From: Shewanella sp. AS1
Lineage (GTDB): Bacteria > Pseudomonadota > Gammaproteobacteria > Enterobacterales > Shewanellaceae
Reading direction: 5' to 3'
DNA length: 64,000 bases
Assembly: GCF_021412565.1 (NCBI RefSeq)
Contig: NZ_JAKCLJ010000003.1
Location: 62,001 to 126,000 of the forward strand
The notes under the pieces are model-generated. The model was not told where the DNA came from. It worked only from the letters and a program-made list of their open reading frames with translations, and did not search any database. The position numbers and the translations under genes are program-made. Positions 1 to 9,144 of this stretch are shown here, in pieces; position 1 is the first letter of the stretch, and each line of letters starts with the position of its first letter.

Positions 1-1
1 C

Positions 2-1387
2 AGCCGCTCCAAGTTTACTGGCGAACTTAAACCATTGGGTATCGCACTAGAAAAGTGCCGTAGTCGGTTACACGATAAGTTCAACCAGATGCAGCTGCAT
101 AATGAAAAGCTCAATAAAGAAGCCTTTCAGGATCCCATTACCCTTTTCAGCACCAGGGCTAAATTTACCGAGAAGCTAGACCAACTGGCCAAACCGGGTA
201 AAAGTAATTTTGGTGTATTAGCCAGCATCAAAGCCACTGAGCTTGCCCATATCAATCAATCCCAGGGCCGACTCGCCGGTGATAACTACCTTGCGGGAAT
301 CGCCAAGTGTATAAGAGAAGCATTAGGCGATCTTAAGCAGATTGAATGTTTTCGGATCTCAAGCGTCGATTTTGCCATATTCATCCCCAACCTGCTCCTT
401 AAAGATGCCCAGCCTGAGCTAAAGGCACTCAAGACACAGTTCGATGAGTTTCAAAAAACCTTGGATGTGGGATCCGTTGCTCACATAGGTTTGGTGCCCT
501 ATCAACAGGAAGATGAGCCGCTCTCCCTACTCTATCAGGCCGATTCGGCAGTCAGCATAGCCCAGACCAAGGGGCCAAACAGCTATCATATTCAAGAGCA
601 GCTCGGCGTGGAGCAAAGCTTCGGCGATGATCATTGGCGACGAGCCATCGAAGATATCATCAATCGACGAGCGGTGAACTTCCAGATGCAAGATATACAT
701 CCCTGCCGCGGCGCCGAAAAAGTCTACCGTGAACTCTTTGCCTGTTTTTATAGCAATGATGGCAAATTTTTACCCACGGCAACCGTCATAGCTATGGCCG
801 AACGCCACAGCCTGAGTCTCGAATTAGATAAAGTTATTATTCTTCGCTGTTTTAAATTATTGCTCGATAATCCAGGATTGGAAGGATCATTTGGCATCAA
901 TATCAGCTCCCATTCGATGACCCAGGCCCATTTTGTTGCCTGGATAAAAGCCCTTTTCCTAAAACATAGAAATATCGCATCCAAGGTAGTGCTTGAGGTC
1001 AACGAGGCCGGTATGCAAGCCAATATTCAACAGGCTCATCAATTTGTGCGTGAGATGCACAGCGTAGGCGCACGCGTCTGTGTGGAGCGTTTTGGCTTAG
1101 GCTTTACCTCATTTAAATTCTTTAAAGAGGTGCGTCCAGACTTTATCAAGCTCGATGGCAGTTACACCCAGCACATAGATATTAATGATAACAACCTATT
1201 TTTTGTTAAAATGGTAGTGGATGTTGCTCGAAAACAGTCGGTTAAAGTCATTGCCACCTGTGTCGAGCAACAGACAGAAAAGCTTGCCCTCGAGCAACTT
1301 TTGGTGGATGGATTACAGGGTTACTATATAGGGAAACCTAAACCCATTGTTATGGGCAATGAACAATCTGCAGTCAAACAGATGTAA
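2..1387 (+). CDS. CsrD/MshH-like degenerate GGDEF-EAL protein (5' end outside window)
   Basis: The frame is open to the window edge, so only the C-terminal part is visible: the end of a HAMP-like/coiled segment, a GGDEF-like domain and an EAL-like domain. Where GGDEF is expected the sequence reads SSVDF. The EAL signature reads ELF, and the metal-binding DDFG motif reads ERFG. Other EAL landmarks remain (NISS, LEVNE, KLDGS, LQGYYIGKP). Loss of both catalytic motifs suggests a non-enzymatic c-di-GMP-family protein. CsrD, which directs RNase E to the CsrB/C small RNAs, is the best-known protein with this architecture; LapD-type receptors are the alternative. It lies on the same strand as rsxA, about 90 bases upstream, with a possible separate rsx promoter between. 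The domain call is secure; the CsrD assignment is an inference. Confidence 0.75.
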   Translation, partial: SRSKFTGELKPLGIALEKCRSRLHDKFNQMQLHNEKLNKEAFQDPITLFSTRAKFTEKLDQLAKPGKSNFGVLASIKATELAHINQSQGRLAGDNYLAGIAKCIREALGDLKQIECFRISSVDFAIFIPNLLLKDAQPELKALKTQFDEFQKTLDVGSVAHIGLVPYQQEDEPLSLLYQADSAVSIAQTKGPNSYHIQEQLGVEQSFGDDHWRRAIEDIINRRAVNFQMQDIHPCRGAEKVYRELFACFYSNDGKFLPTATVIAMAERHSLSLELDKVIILRCFKLLLDNPGLEGSFGINISSHSMTQAHFVAWIKALFLKHRNIASKVVLEVNEAGMQANIQQAHQFVREMHSVGARVCVERFGLGFTSFKFFKEVRPDFIKLDGSYTQHIDINDNNLFFVKMVVDVARKQSVKVIATCVEQQTEKLALEQLLVDGLQGYYIGKPKPIVMGNEQSAVKQM

Positions 1388-1414
1388 ATTGAAATAATCC
1401 TTGCATTCTATGTG

Positions 1415-1443
1415 TTGTTTATCGTTGCACAAACGCCGATAAT
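1415..1443 (+). promoter_or_regulatory. Candidate sigma-70 promoter for the rsx operon
   Basis: TTGTTT at 1415-1420 and GATAAT at 1438-1443 are separated by 17 bases and lie about 30 bases upstream of the rsxA start codon. This is a motif match by eye only; the gap between the upstream gene and rsxA is the natural place for the operon promoter. Confidence 0.4.
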
Positions 1444-1475
1444 AGCCGTTAAATTAGATACAGATACCATTTGAG

Positions 1476-2054
1476 ATGAGTGAATATCTCCTACTCTTGA
1501 TCGGCACAGTTCTGGTCAACAACTTTGTATTAGTCAAATTTCTTGGCTTGTGCCCTTTCATGGGTGTATCGAGCAAACTCGAATCGGCGATAGGCATGTC
1601 AATGGCGACAACCTTCGTGTTGACCCTTGCATCGATTTTAAGTTATATCGTCGACAACTACTTGCTTTTACCATTCGACCTCAGTTATTTACGCACCATG
1701 GCTTTCATTTTAGTGATTGCCGTCGTAGTACAATTTACTGAGATGTTAGTGCAGAAAACCAGCGCATCATTACATCGCGCCTTAGGTATCTACCTGCCGC
1801 TTATCACCACCAACTGTGCCGTGCTTGGGGTCGCCCTGCTTAACGTCAATGAGAAGCACAACTTTATCGAGTCCGCCATTTATGGCTTTGGCGCCGCGGT
1901 GGGCTTTTCTCTGGTGCTTATCCTGTTTTCTGCCATGCGCGAGCGCCTTGCCGCCGCCGATGTGCCCGCTCCTTTTAAAGGAGGCGCTATCGCCATGATC
2001 ACCGCTGGCCTGATGTCCCTTGCCTTTATGGGCTTTACCGGTTTGGTTAATTAA
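1476..2054 (+). CDS. rsxA: Electron transport complex subunit RsxA (RnfA)
   Basis: Integral inner-membrane subunit of the Rsx/Rnf complex, which couples electron transfer between NADH and ferredoxin to ion movement and, in E. coli, helps keep SoxR reduced. The 192-residue length matches the family. The protein is almost wholly hydrophobic, with about six membrane segments. It contains the conserved [18 protein letters not shown] start and an internal TNCAVLG motif, two regions typical of RnfA/NqrE; the similar TNCVIIG in RsxE reflects their shared ancestry. It is the first gene of a tight rsxABCDGE operon; rsxB starts two bases after its stop. Gene order and sequence make the call firm. Confidence 0.97.
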   Translation: MSEYLLLLIGTVLVNNFVLVKFLGLCPFMGVSSKLESAIGMSMATTFVLTLASILSYIVDNYLLLPFDLSYLRTMAFILVIAVVVQFTEMLVQKTSASLHRALGIYLPLITTNCAVLGVALLNVNEKHNFIESAIYGFGAAVGFSLVLILFSAMRERLAAADVPAPFKGGAIAMITAGLMSLAFMGFTGLVN

Positions 2055-2056
2055 CC

Positions 2057-2626
2057 ATGTTTGAAATCTTTATCGCAATTGCACTGCTTGGTGCCCTGGC
2101 TCTCACCTTTGGCGCCTTACTGGGTTATGCCGCCGAAAAGTTTAAGGTCGAGGGCGATCCCATCATAGATCAGGCCGAAGCGCTTTTACCCCAGACTCAA
2201 TGTGGGCAATGCGGCTATCCCGGCTGTCGTCCCTATGCCGAGGCGATCGCGAGTGGTGAGAAGATCAATAAATGCCCTCCCGGTGGCACCGCTACCATGG
2301 AGAAACTGGCCGAGCTGATGGGGGTCGAGCCAGAGCCCCTTACTGCCACGGCCCAGAGTCAGGTGAAGAAAGTCGCTTTTATTCGTGAGGCGGAATGTAT
2401 CGGCTGCACTAAATGTATCCAGGCCTGTCCTGTCGATGCCATCTTGGGCACAGGCAAACAGATGCACACTGTGATAACGGATTACTGTACCGGCTGCGAT
2501 CTCTGTGTCGAGCCATGCCCCGTTGACTGTATCGACATGCTTCCCGTAGAACAAACAGTACAAAACTGGAACTGGAAGCTCAACGCCATTCCTGTTGTCA
2601 CTATCAGTGAGGAGTCCAAGTGTTAA
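2057..2626 (+). CDS. rsxB: Electron transport complex iron-sulfur subunit RsxB (RnfB)
   Basis: Ferredoxin-like subunit carrying electrons inside the Rsx complex, anchored by one N-terminal membrane helix (about residues 5-25). It has the cysteine cluster CGQCGYPGC typical of RnfB (about residues 49-57, with a fourth Cys in NKCPP), followed by two 4Fe-4S binding motifs, [12 protein letters not shown] and [12 protein letters not shown]. The length of 189 residues is normal. Its 3' end overlaps the rsxC start by 7 bases, which implies translational coupling. Confidence 0.97.
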   Translation: MFEIFIAIALLGALALTFGALLGYAAEKFKVEGDPIIDQAEALLPQTQCGQCGYPGCRPYAEAIASGEKINKCPPGGTATMEKLAELMGVEPEPLTATAQSQVKKVAFIREAECIGCTKCIQACPVDAILGTGKQMHTVITDYCTGCDLCVEPCPVDCIDMLPVEQTVQNWNWKLNAIPVVTISEESKC

Positions 2627-4986
2627 CTTTATTTGAACGTATTGATAAAGGAACACTTTGGCCTATTCCAGGTGGCATCCATCCGGCTGAATGTAAATCG
2701 AGCTCAGCGCATGCTGCAATCAAGCATTTGCCACTCGCCGACCGCTATCTAGTGCCGGTTCCCCATGTAGGCGATAACTGCACCCTTGCCGTACAAGTTG
2801 GCAGCAAGGTCGATAAAGGACAGAGACTGACAGAGGGGGATAACTTCAGGCACCTTCCTGTGCATGCGCCCGTATCGGGTACTGTGATAGCCATCGAGTC
2901 CCATGCCAGTAACCACGCTTCTGGTTTGCCGGTACTGAGCTGCGTTATCGAAAATGATCATCAGGAGCGCTGGATAGACACGCTCCATGAGCCCTTAAGC
3001 CGAGAAGCGGTCCAGGCTTTATCCACGCAGACAGTATTGGACAAAATCCAAGACGCCGGCATTGCCGGGCTCGGCGGCGCAGCCTTCCCGACCCATATAA
3101 AACTCAATCCTGTGAGTGAAATAGAACTGCTGGTCATCAACGGCGTTGAGTGTGAACCCTATATCACCTCAGACGATCGCCTGATGCAGGAGCACAGTGA
3201 CGAGATCTTCCGCGGCATCGAAATTATTCAGCAACTGCTGTCGCCTAAACGTATCATCATCGCCATTGAGGATAATAAGCCTCAGGCCTTAGAGCGGATG
3301 CGCCATGCCCTCAATCGCAGTGCCCTGCCCGCTGACACAGTAAGAGTCACCAGCATACCGACTCTCTATCCCTCTGGCGGAGAGAAGCAGCTTATCCAGA
3401 TCTTGACCGGACAGGAAGTGCCCTCAGGGGCGATTCCCGCAAACTTAGGTATCTTGGTACAGAACGTCGCTACCGCCTTTAGCATAGAGCAAGCCGTGTA
3501 CTGCAACCGCCCACTGATTGAGCGAGTCGTCACCCTAACGGGCAATCATATCGCTAAGCCAGGAAACTACTGGCTGCCCATCGGCACACCAGTCGAGCAT
3601 CTGCTTGCACAGGCAGGCTTTAGTGGTAATGAAAAATCGCCTGTGATCATAGGCGGGCCTATGATGGGCTACATGTTACCCGACAGAGCGGCGCCTCTGC
3701 TTAAAGGCACCAACTGTATCCTCGCGCCCAATAGCGAAGAGATGGCGCCTGAGAGTGTCGAGAAACCCTGCATTCGCTGCGCCGAATGTGCCCAGGTCTG
3801 CCCCGCCCAGCTCCTGCCACAGCAACTCTTCTGGCATGCCAAGGCAGAAGAGTATGACAAGGCGGCCAGCTATAATCTGCGTGACTGTATCGAATGTGGC
3901 TGCTGTAGTTATGTCTGTCCGAGCGACATTCCGCTGGTCGAATATTATCGCATCGCCAAATCGGCACTGCGTGAAGAAGCGCTGGAGAAGAAACAGGCGG
4001 AGCTGGCCAAGCAACGCTTCGACTCCCGAACCTTGCGTCTTGAAGAGGAGAAGCGCGCTCGGGAAGAGAAAGCAAAACAGGCAGCCCAGAAGCGTCAGGC
4101 CGCCATGTCCGGTAATGATAAAGACGCAGTTGCCGCCGCCATGGCTCGCATTAAAGCTAAAAAAGCCTTGCAGGCAGAAACGCCTGTTGATAATGCGACT
4201 GAGCAAGCAGTGAAAGCGCCGGCTGGTGTAGCTAATCAGCAAGATAAGGTCGCCGCAGCCATAGCCCGCGCTAAGGCAAAGAAAGCGGCAGCTCAACAAG
4301 CTGAGCCTTCGACACAAGAAGCAACGCAAGAAACAACACCAGCAGCACCACAAGCTGCAGAACCGACCGAACAAGCCAAGCCACTGACTCAGGCCGATAA
4401 GGTCGCAGCAGCGATTGCCAGAGCAAAGGCTAAGAAGGCTGCCAAACAGAATAATGCCCAAACGCCAGACGAAGATGAAGCGGCAAACATAGCAGCATCA
4501 CCAGGGACCGAAAGCAAACAGGATAAAATTGCTGCCGCCATCGCCCGCGCTAAGGCGAAGAAAGCCGCCCAGCAAGGTAAAACCCTTGATGCGACAGAGG
4601 AGCACAAGATAGAAAAGGAAGCCGAATCTCAGAGGATGGCTTCTCAAGATCAGTCCTCACTCAATGCGGCGCAAGAGAAGCAAGCCAAAATTGCCGCCGC
4701 TATCGCCAAGGCAAAGGCCAAGAAAGCCGCCAAGCAGCAAGATGCTGGTGACTTATCGGCCACCACTCGCGATAACGAGCAGGCTGGTGATAAAAAGAAG
4801 GCTGGTGAAGCTGAAAGCAGTGTAGAAGCAGCATCTGATACGCCAGTAACAGTGCAAGCGCCAGATAACACTAAAAGTCTTTCCGCTGAAGAACTGAAGA
4901 AACAGCGCATCGCCGCAGCAGTGGCCAAAGCCAAGGCAAAGAAACAGGCTAAGGCCGCCGAGCAAACCGAGCAAAAGGATCACTAA
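2620..4986 (+). CDS. rsxC: Electron transport complex subunit RsxC (RnfC) with repetitive C-terminal tail
   Basis: Peripheral NADH/FMN-binding subunit through which electrons enter or leave the Rsx complex. Start is GTG, overlapping rsxB. The N-terminal 450 residues hold the RnfC barrel and flavin/NADH region ([22 protein letters not shown]) and two 4Fe-4S motifs, [12 protein letters not shown] and [12 protein letters not shown]. From about residue 450 the chain becomes a charged helix and then a low-complexity tail of six copies of an Ala/Lys motif ([13 protein letters not shown]) beginning near residues 500, 542, 593, 635, 689 and 762, separated by Gln/Glu/Thr-rich linkers. At 788 residues it is similar to other long gammaproteobacterial RsxC proteins. 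The tail is poorly understood. rsxD starts on the last base of its stop codon. Confidence 0.97.
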   Translation: MLTLFERIDKGTLWPIPGGIHPAECKSSSAHAAIKHLPLADRYLVPVPHVGDNCTLAVQVGSKVDKGQRLTEGDNFRHLPVHAPVSGTVIAIESHASNHASGLPVLSCVIENDHQERWIDTLHEPLSREAVQALSTQTVLDKIQDAGIAGLGGAAFPTHIKLNPVSEIELLVINGVECEPYITSDDRLMQEHSDEIFRGIEIIQQLLSPKRIIIAIEDNKPQALERMRHALNRSALPADTVRVTSIPTLYPSGGEKQLIQILTGQEVPSGAIPANLGILVQNVATAFSIEQAVYCNRPLIERVVTLTGNHIAKPGNYWLPIGTPVEHLLAQAGFSGNEKSPVIIGGPMMGYMLPDRAAPLLKGTNCILAPNSEEMAPESVEKPCIRCAECAQVCPAQLLPQQLFWHAKAEEYDKAASYNLRDCIECGCCSYVCPSDIPLVEYYRIAKSALREEALEKKQAELAKQRFDSRTLRLEEEKRAREEKAKQAAQKRQAAMSGNDKDAVAAAMARIKAKKALQAETPVDNATEQAVKAPAGVANQQDKVAAAIARAKAKKAAAQQAEPSTQEATQETTPAAPQAAEPTEQAKPLTQADKVAAAIARAKAKKAAKQNNAQTPDEDEAANIAASPGTESKQDKIAAAIARAKAKKAAQQGKTLDATEEHKIEKEAESQRMASQDQSSLNAAQEKQAKIAAAIAKAKAKKAAKQQDAGDLSATTRDNEQAGDKKKAGEAESSVEAASDTPVTVQAPDNTKSLSAEELKKQRIAAAVAKAKAKKQAKAAEQTEQKDH
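4117..4950 (+). repeat. Six in-frame degenerate repeats in the rsxC 3' end
   Basis: Units of about 45-50 bases starting at 4117, 4243, 4396, 4522, 4684 and 4903 encode DK(V/I)[16 protein letters not shown] peptides. Spacing varies from about 126 to 219 bases, so this is a dispersed coding repeat and not a CRISPR or a perfect tandem array. Confidence 0.9.
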
Positions 4987-6038
4987 TGGCATTTAAATTG
5001 GCCTCATCGCCCCACTTAAGCAGCAAGTCTCGCACTTCGAGTGTCATGTTGAAGGTGATGCTCTGCGCCGTGCCGGGTGTGCTGGCGCAGATCTATTTCT
5101 TTGGCACAGGTGCTCTGATCCAGATCTTGCTGGCTATCACTACCGCAGTGGTCATAGAAGCCGCCATTCTCAAACTGCGAAAGCGCCCCATCGCCGCCAC
5201 ATTAAGTGATAACAGCGCCGCCTTAACCGGATTACTGCTCGGGGTGTCTGTCCCTGCTTTGGCGCCCTGGTGGATTGTAGTTATCGGCGCGCTATTTGCT
5301 GTGTTAGTGGTAAAACAACTCTATGGCGGTTTAGGCAATAATATCTTTAACCCAGCTATGGCCGCCTATGTGATGCTGCTGATCTCTTTTCCGCTGCAGA
5401 TGACCACTTGGGTTGCACCTGCTGGCTATGCCCTGCACAGTGTGGATCTTCTCAGCACTCTTGCCATCATCTTTAAAGGCGCATCCCCCGAAGCCATTTT
5501 GGCTTACCGCGCCGGTATCGATGGTGTCACCATGGCAACGCCGCTCGATACCATACGCACAGGTTTATCCACTGGGCTGACCATAAATGAGATCTTGACT
5601 AAGACCAGCTTTAGCAGTGGTTTTGGTGCAGGCTGGGTGTGGATTAACCTCGCTTATCTTCTTGGCGGTATTATGCTGCTTAAGATGAGACTGATCCGCT
5701 GGCATATCAGTGTAGCCCTGCTTTCTACCCTATTTATCTGTGCCAGCCTGGGTTATCTGCTCAGTCCCGATACCCATACAGGTCCACTGCTGCACCTGTT
5801 TTCCGGCGCGACCATGTTGGCGGCATTTTTCATCGCCACCGACCCTGTCACAGCCGCAACCAGCAATAAAGGCAGGCTCATCTTCGGTGCCCTTATCGGC
5901 CTGCTGGTTTACCTTATTCGCAGTTTTGGCGGTTATCCCGATGCCTTTGCCTTCGCCGTGCTATTAGCCAACCTGTGCGCCCCCTTTATCGATTACTATG
6001 TTAAACCCCGCGCCTATGGCCATAGAACGAGCCATTAG
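4986..6038 (+). CDS. rsxD: Electron transport complex subunit RsxD (RnfD)
   Basis: Membrane subunit with a covalently bound flavin. At 350 residues with about nine hydrophobic segments it fits RnfD/NqrB. The motif TMAT at residues 182-185 matches the conserved flavinylation site, so Thr185 is the probable FMN-phosphothreonine. A second typical block, [16 protein letters not shown], lies near residue 120. The ATG overlaps the rsxC stop by one base, and rsxG follows after 18 bases. Confidence 0.97.
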   Translation: MAFKLASSPHLSSKSRTSSVMLKVMLCAVPGVLAQIYFFGTGALIQILLAITTAVVIEAAILKLRKRPIAATLSDNSAALTGLLLGVSVPALAPWWIVVIGALFAVLVVKQLYGGLGNNIFNPAMAAYVMLLISFPLQMTTWVAPAGYALHSVDLLSTLAIIFKGASPEAILAYRAGIDGVTMATPLDTIRTGLSTGLTINEILTKTSFSSGFGAGWVWINLAYLLGGIMLLKMRLIRWHISVALLSTLFICASLGYLLSPDTHTGPLLHLFSGATMLAAFFIATDPVTAATSNKGRLIFGALIGLLVYLIRSFGGYPDAFAFAVLLANLCAPFIDYYVKPRAYGHRTSH

Positions 6039-6056
6039 GGTTGGCAGGAGTAAAAA

Positions 6057-6695
6057 GTGAAACGATCTATCATTAAAAACGGCAGTCTACTCGCCCTATT
6101 CGCCTTAGCCTGCACCGCCCTGGTCGCCTTGGTGAACCTGTTCACAGCCGATAAGATCAAGGAACAGCAAAATAGGGAGTTGATGCGTATACTGCATCAG
6201 ATCATCCCAGATGAGCTGCACGATAATGCCTTAATCGAGCATTGTATTTTGATCCATAACAGCGAAGCACTGGGGATAGATGAACCCCTGCCCGCCTATA
6301 TCGCCACCCAAACAGGGGAAGCAGTTGCGATTGCCATCGAATCTGTTGCGCCCAACGGTTATAACGGTCAGATAAAGCTTATCACCGCCATCACAGTGGA
6401 TGGCACAGTGCTGGGCGTGCGAACCTTAGGCCACAATGAAACCCCTGGGCTTGGCGATAAAATCGATCTTAGAAAATCCGGTTGGGTTGAAAGTTTTGCC
6501 CAGCAGCAGATAGATGATGAGAATGACAAACGCTGGGCGGTCAAAAAAGATGGCGGTCAGTTCGATCAATTTACTGGGGCGACCATCACCCCAAGGGCCT
6601 ATGTGGGCGCGGTTAAACGCACCCTGCTCTATTTCAAGGCCAATCAGGCCGAGCTGTTAAATCGACCCGCTAACTGCGAGGTGTCCTATGAGTAA
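6057..6695 (+). CDS. rsxG: Electron transport complex subunit RsxG (RnfG)
   Basis: Single-span membrane protein with an FMN-binding domain on the periplasmic side. Start is GTG preceded by AGGAG at good spacing. One N-terminal helix (about residues 9-30) is followed by the FMN-binding domain, with [11 protein letters not shown] and the flavinylation motif FTGAT; Thr176 is the likely covalent FMN site. Length of 212 residues is typical. The end overlaps rsxE by 8 bases. Confidence 0.97.
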   Translation: MKRSIIKNGSLLALFALACTALVALVNLFTADKIKEQQNRELMRILHQIIPDELHDNALIEHCILIHNSEALGIDEPLPAYIATQTGEAVAIAIESVAPNGYNGQIKLITAITVDGTVLGVRTLGHNETPGLGDKIDLRKSGWVESFAQQQIDDENDKRWAVKKDGGQFDQFTGATITPRAYVGAVKRTLLYFKANQAELLNRPANCEVSYE

Positions 6696-7386
6696 TTATC
6701 GCGAAATCGCTTGGCAGGGATTATGGAAAAATAACCCTGGCCTAGTTCAGCTACTCGGGCTATGTCCGCTACTAGCAGTCACTGGCACCCTGACAAACGC
6801 CATCGGTCTCGGACTTGCCACCCTGATTGTGCTCGTCTGTTCCAATATTCTGGTTTCCCTGGTCAGAGACTTTGTGCCCAAAGAGATCCGTATCCCAGTG
6901 TTTGTGATGATCATCGCCGCGCTGGTGACCTGTGTGCAGCTGCTGGTCAACGCCTATGCCTATGGCCTCTATCTCTCTTTGGGGATCTTCCTGCCATTGA
7001 TTGTGACCAACTGCGTCATCATAGGTCGCGCCGAAGCTTTTGCGTCTCGCAACTCTGTGGCCAGCTCCGCCTTCGATGGCTTAATGATGGGTCTGGGATT
7101 TACCGCAGTATTAATGGTGCTGGGCGCCTGCCGCGAAATCTTGAGTCAGGGCACGCTATTTGATGGCGCAGAGCAGTTACTGGGTGATTGGGCCAAAGGC
7201 TTAACCCTGCATCTCTGGCAGGTAGACACCAACTTCCTGCTGGCCATGCTGCCACCGGGCGCCTTCATCGCCATGGGCTTTTTAATTGCAGCAAAGAACA
7301 GTCTTGATAAGAAAATTGCCGCGCTCAATCCTGAGCCTGCCCCCGAGCAGAGCGTTACCCGGGTTAGGATCACCAAAGTCAGTTAA
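6688..7386 (+). CDS. rsxE: Electron transport complex subunit RsxE (RnfE)
   Basis: Integral membrane subunit paralogous to RsxA (NqrD-like), 232 residues, about six helices, with [18 protein letters not shown] near the start and [13 protein letters not shown] in the middle, both hallmarks of RnfE. The C-terminal 25 residues are hydrophilic. It is the last Rsx subunit, and nth follows 70 bases later on the same strand, the arrangement also found in E. coli. Confidence 0.97.
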   Translation: MSNYREIAWQGLWKNNPGLVQLLGLCPLLAVTGTLTNAIGLGLATLIVLVCSNILVSLVRDFVPKEIRIPVFVMIIAALVTCVQLLVNAYAYGLYLSLGIFLPLIVTNCVIIGRAEAFASRNSVASSAFDGLMMGLGFTAVLMVLGACREILSQGTLFDGAEQLLGDWAKGLTLHLWQVDTNFLLAMLPPGAFIAMGFLIAAKNSLDKKIAALNPEPAPEQSVTRVRITKVS

Positions 7387-7456
7387 GACTGCAATTAAGT
7401 CTTCAGCTACGAAAAAATAAGTTCAGTTAGATCAGTTGAATCGATAAGGAAATAAG

Positions 7457-8092
7457 ATGAATAAGGATAAACGCCGTCAGATCCTTGAAATTTTAAGAGA
7501 AAACAATCCTAAGCCAGAAACTGAACTCAACTTTTCCTCTCCTTTTGAGCTGTTAGTGGCAGTCACCCTGTCGGCTCAGGCCACAGATGTCAGTGTGAAT
7601 AAGGCCACCGACAAGCTGTTTCCCGTCGCCAATACCGCCCAGGCCATTTACGATCTCGGTGTCGATGGCTTGAAAGAGTATATAAAAACTATCGGCTTAT
7701 ATAACAATAAGGCGATAAATGTTATCAAGGCCTGTCAGATCTTACTGGAAAAATATGACGGTGAAGTGCCGGAAAACCGCGAGGCACTCGAAGCCCTTCC
7801 CGGTGTAGGCAGAAAAACCGCCAACGTAGTGCTCAACACCGCCTTTGGCTGGCCCACTATCGCCGTGGATACCCATATTTTTCGTGTTGCAAACCGCACA
7901 AGATTCGCCGAAGGGAAAAATGTGGATCAGGTGGAGCAGAAGATGCTAAAGGTCGTGCCCAGTGAATTTAAGGTGGATGTACACCACTGGTTTATTCTTC
8001 ATGGCCGCTACACCTGTATCGCGAGAAAACCTCGTTGTGGCAGCTGCCTGATTGAAGAACTGTGTGAATTTAAGGATAAGACAGAAGAATAA
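7457..8092 (+). CDS. nth: Endonuclease III
   Basis: Bifunctional DNA glycosylase/AP lyase that removes oxidised pyrimidines in base excision repair. The helix-hairpin-helix LPGVGRKTANVVLN contains the catalytic Lys, and VDTHIFRVANR contains the catalytic Asp. A C-terminal 4Fe-4S loop is seen (CIARKPRCGSCLIEELC, spacing 6-2-5). Length of 211 residues is standard. The start has AAGGA upstream (7448-7452). Probably co-transcribed with rsx in part. Confidence 0.98.
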   Translation: MNKDKRRQILEILRENNPKPETELNFSSPFELLVAVTLSAQATDVSVNKATDKLFPVANTAQAIYDLGVDGLKEYIKTIGLYNNKAINVIKACQILLEKYDGEVPENREALEALPGVGRKTANVVLNTAFGWPTIAVDTHIFRVANRTRFAEGKNVDQVEQKMLKVVPSEFKVDVHHWFILHGRYTCIARKPRCGSCLIEELCEFKDKTEE

Positions 8093-8284
8093 ACAGTCTT
8101 ATCCTATTGATTTCAATACTTGGTTCATTGCCCCCATCACTTGTTGGCAGTGCGAAACATATTGCGCCCTATTTCACAATACGCCCTATGAAGAAACCTA
8201 CATATCCGATTACGAGTAAATCGGGCGAGCTCATACGCCAAGACCTTCCCGATTTAACATGCCGAGTTTTAAATCAATTCCATT
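8093..8284. other. Intergenic stretch after nth, nothing recognised
   Basis: No start codon with a convincing ribosome binding site and no family-like peptide was found here. The region runs into the terminator that closes the small minus-strand gene at 8382-8465. Confidence 0.6.
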
Positions 8285-8309
8285 AAAAAAGCCGCAATGC
8301 TGCGGCTTT
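8285..8309 (-). terminator. Rho-independent terminator, strongest for the minus strand
   Basis: Stem GCCGCA (8291-8296) pairs with TGCGGC (8301-8306) around a four-base loop. On the minus strand the stem is followed by six T residues, serving the small YnhF-like gene; on the plus strand it is followed by TTTCTT, so it may also end nth transcripts. Confidence 0.75.
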
Positions 8310-8381
8310 CTTACATCAAAATTTTCTAAGCATTAAATCTTTCTATGCATTAAAACTTTTTTCTTTAAAACTTTCTATGTA

Positions 8382-8465
8382 TTAAAACATGGACACGAAA
8401 AAAATGGAAAGTACTAAGGCTACCGCTACAGTGATCCCTAACGCCATTTTTAGTTCAGACGACAT
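8382..8465 (-). CDS. YnhF-like small membrane protein (27 residues)
   Basis: A 27-residue frame too short for ordinary gene finding. It begins MSSELKMALG and is otherwise one hydrophobic helix ending in VSMF. Support comes from a strong ribosome binding site, AAGGAG, six bases before the ATG, a terminator with six Ts about 75 bases after the stop, and a candidate promoter plus CRP-type site upstream. The pattern Met-Ser-Ser/Thr-acidic-Leu-Lys followed by a single helix resembles E. coli YnhF, a 29-residue inner-membrane protein of unknown function. The family assignment rests on memory of that short sequence. Its reality as a gene is well supported by the flanking signals. Confidence 0.75.
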   Translation of the reverse strand: MSSELKMALGITVAVALVLSIFFVSMF

Positions 8466-8507
8466 ACCCAACTCCTTTATAACCAACAGCTTCAATTAAT
8501 TTAAATC

Positions 8508-8536
8508 ATTATCCTATGCCGCACAGACTGTACCAA
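8508..8536 (-). promoter_or_regulatory. Candidate promoter of the YnhF-like gene
   Basis: Read on the minus strand, TTGGTA (8536-8531) and GATAAT (8513-8508) are 17 bases apart. The expected transcription start near 8501 lies about 36 bases before the ATG and about 60 bases from the centre of the CRP-type site at 8553-8568. Confidence 0.6.
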
Positions 8537-8552
8537 GCGACCAATCTGACTC

Positions 8553-8568
8553 TGTGAGTTTTGTCACA
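8553..8568. promoter_or_regulatory. Perfect CRP-type palindrome between the YnhF-like gene and gloA
   Basis: TGTGA-N6-TCACA with both half-sites perfect. Its centre lies near -60 for the minus-strand promoter, close to the -61.5 of class I CRP activation, and roughly -75 from the gloA -10 element. CRP controls much of anaerobic metabolism in Shewanella; direct regulation here is an inference from the site. Confidence 0.7.
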
Positions 8569-8623
8569 TTCACAGCAAATGTAAAGTTTATGCAGACAAA
8601 ACCCATCGTTTGACAAAACAGGT

Positions 8624-8629
8624 TATAAT
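8624..8629 (+). promoter_or_regulatory. Consensus -10 element (TATAAT) upstream of gloA
   Basis: A perfect TATAAT lies 32 bases before the chosen gloA start, with no good -35 hexamer at the usual distance; TTGACA-like bases occur only 8 bases upstream. It also supports starting gloA at 8661, because an upstream TTG start at 8610 would lie before the promoter. Confidence 0.45.
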
Positions 8630-8660
8630 GACCTTCATTTTTAATCGATTAGAGGTTTTC

Positions 8661-9071
8661 ATGGCACAGCTTTTACACACCATGCTGAGGGTTGGCAATC
8701 TGGAGCGTAGCATCGAATTTTACACCCAGATCTTAGGCATGAAACTACTTAGAACCTCAGAAAACCCTGAGTATCGTTACTCCCTCGCCTTCGTTGGCTT
8801 CGATGAAGAGAGCGCTGGCGCTGCAGTGATCGAGCTGACCTATAACTGGGATACGGATAGTTACGATCTCGGCACTGGCTTTGGCCATATTGCAATTGGT
8901 GAAGCCGATATTTATAGCCGCTGCGCGGCCATCGAAGTCGCGGGAGGTAAAGTGACTCGCCAGCCAGGACCGGTTGCCGGTGGCACCACAGAAATTGCCT
9001 TTGTTGAAGATCCTGATGGTTACAAGATTGAGTTTATCCAGATGAGATCGGCTCAAGCGGGATTAGGTTAA
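8661..9071 (+). CDS. gloA: Lactoylglutathione lyase (glyoxalase I)
   Basis: Isomerises the methylglyoxal-glutathione hemithioacetal to S-lactoylglutathione, which GloB (encoded at 39.5 kb in this window) then hydrolyses. The 136-residue protein starts [18 protein letters not shown] and has all four metal ligands of bacterial glyoxalase I: His6, Glu58, His76 and Glu124. The ATG at 8661 is chosen over an in-frame TTG at 8610 because it gives the family N-terminus, has AGAGG upstream and lies after a TATAAT box. It is followed by a bidirectional terminator. Confidence 0.97.
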   Translation: MAQLLHTMLRVGNLERSIEFYTQILGMKLLRTSENPEYRYSLAFVGFDEESAGAAVIELTYNWDTDSYDLGTGFGHIAIGEADIYSRCAAIEVAGGKVTRQPGPVAGGTTEIAFVEDPDGYKIEFIQMRSAQAGLG

Positions 9072-9109
9072 TTGGCCATAAAAGCAGTCATAAACTAACT
9101 ATATTAAGA

Positions 9110-9137
9110 CCAAAAAGCGCCGAAAGGCGCTTTTTGG
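9110..9137. terminator. Bidirectional terminator between gloA and ruvB
   Basis: A 12-base perfect stem (CCAAAAAGCGCC / GGCGCTTTTTGG) around a GAAA tetraloop, with T runs inside the stem on both strands, between convergent gloA and ruvB. Confidence 0.85.
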
Positions 9138-9144
9138 GACTAAA

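Noticed and set aside
3676..4461. Long minus-strand open frame (261 codons) inside rsxC
   Set aside because: It is the antisense shadow of the Ala/Lys repeat region; its translation is Leu/Cys/Arg-rich low complexity with no ribosome binding site or family signature.
4117..4950. Possible CRISPR-like spaced repeats
   Set aside because: Units are in-frame codons of rsxC with variable spacing, differ at third positions and lack palindromic repeat structure.
8391..8501. Plus-strand small frame starting MDTKK opposite the YnhF-like gene
   Set aside because: No ribosome binding site and no hydrophobic or family pattern, whereas the opposite strand has a full set of gene signals.
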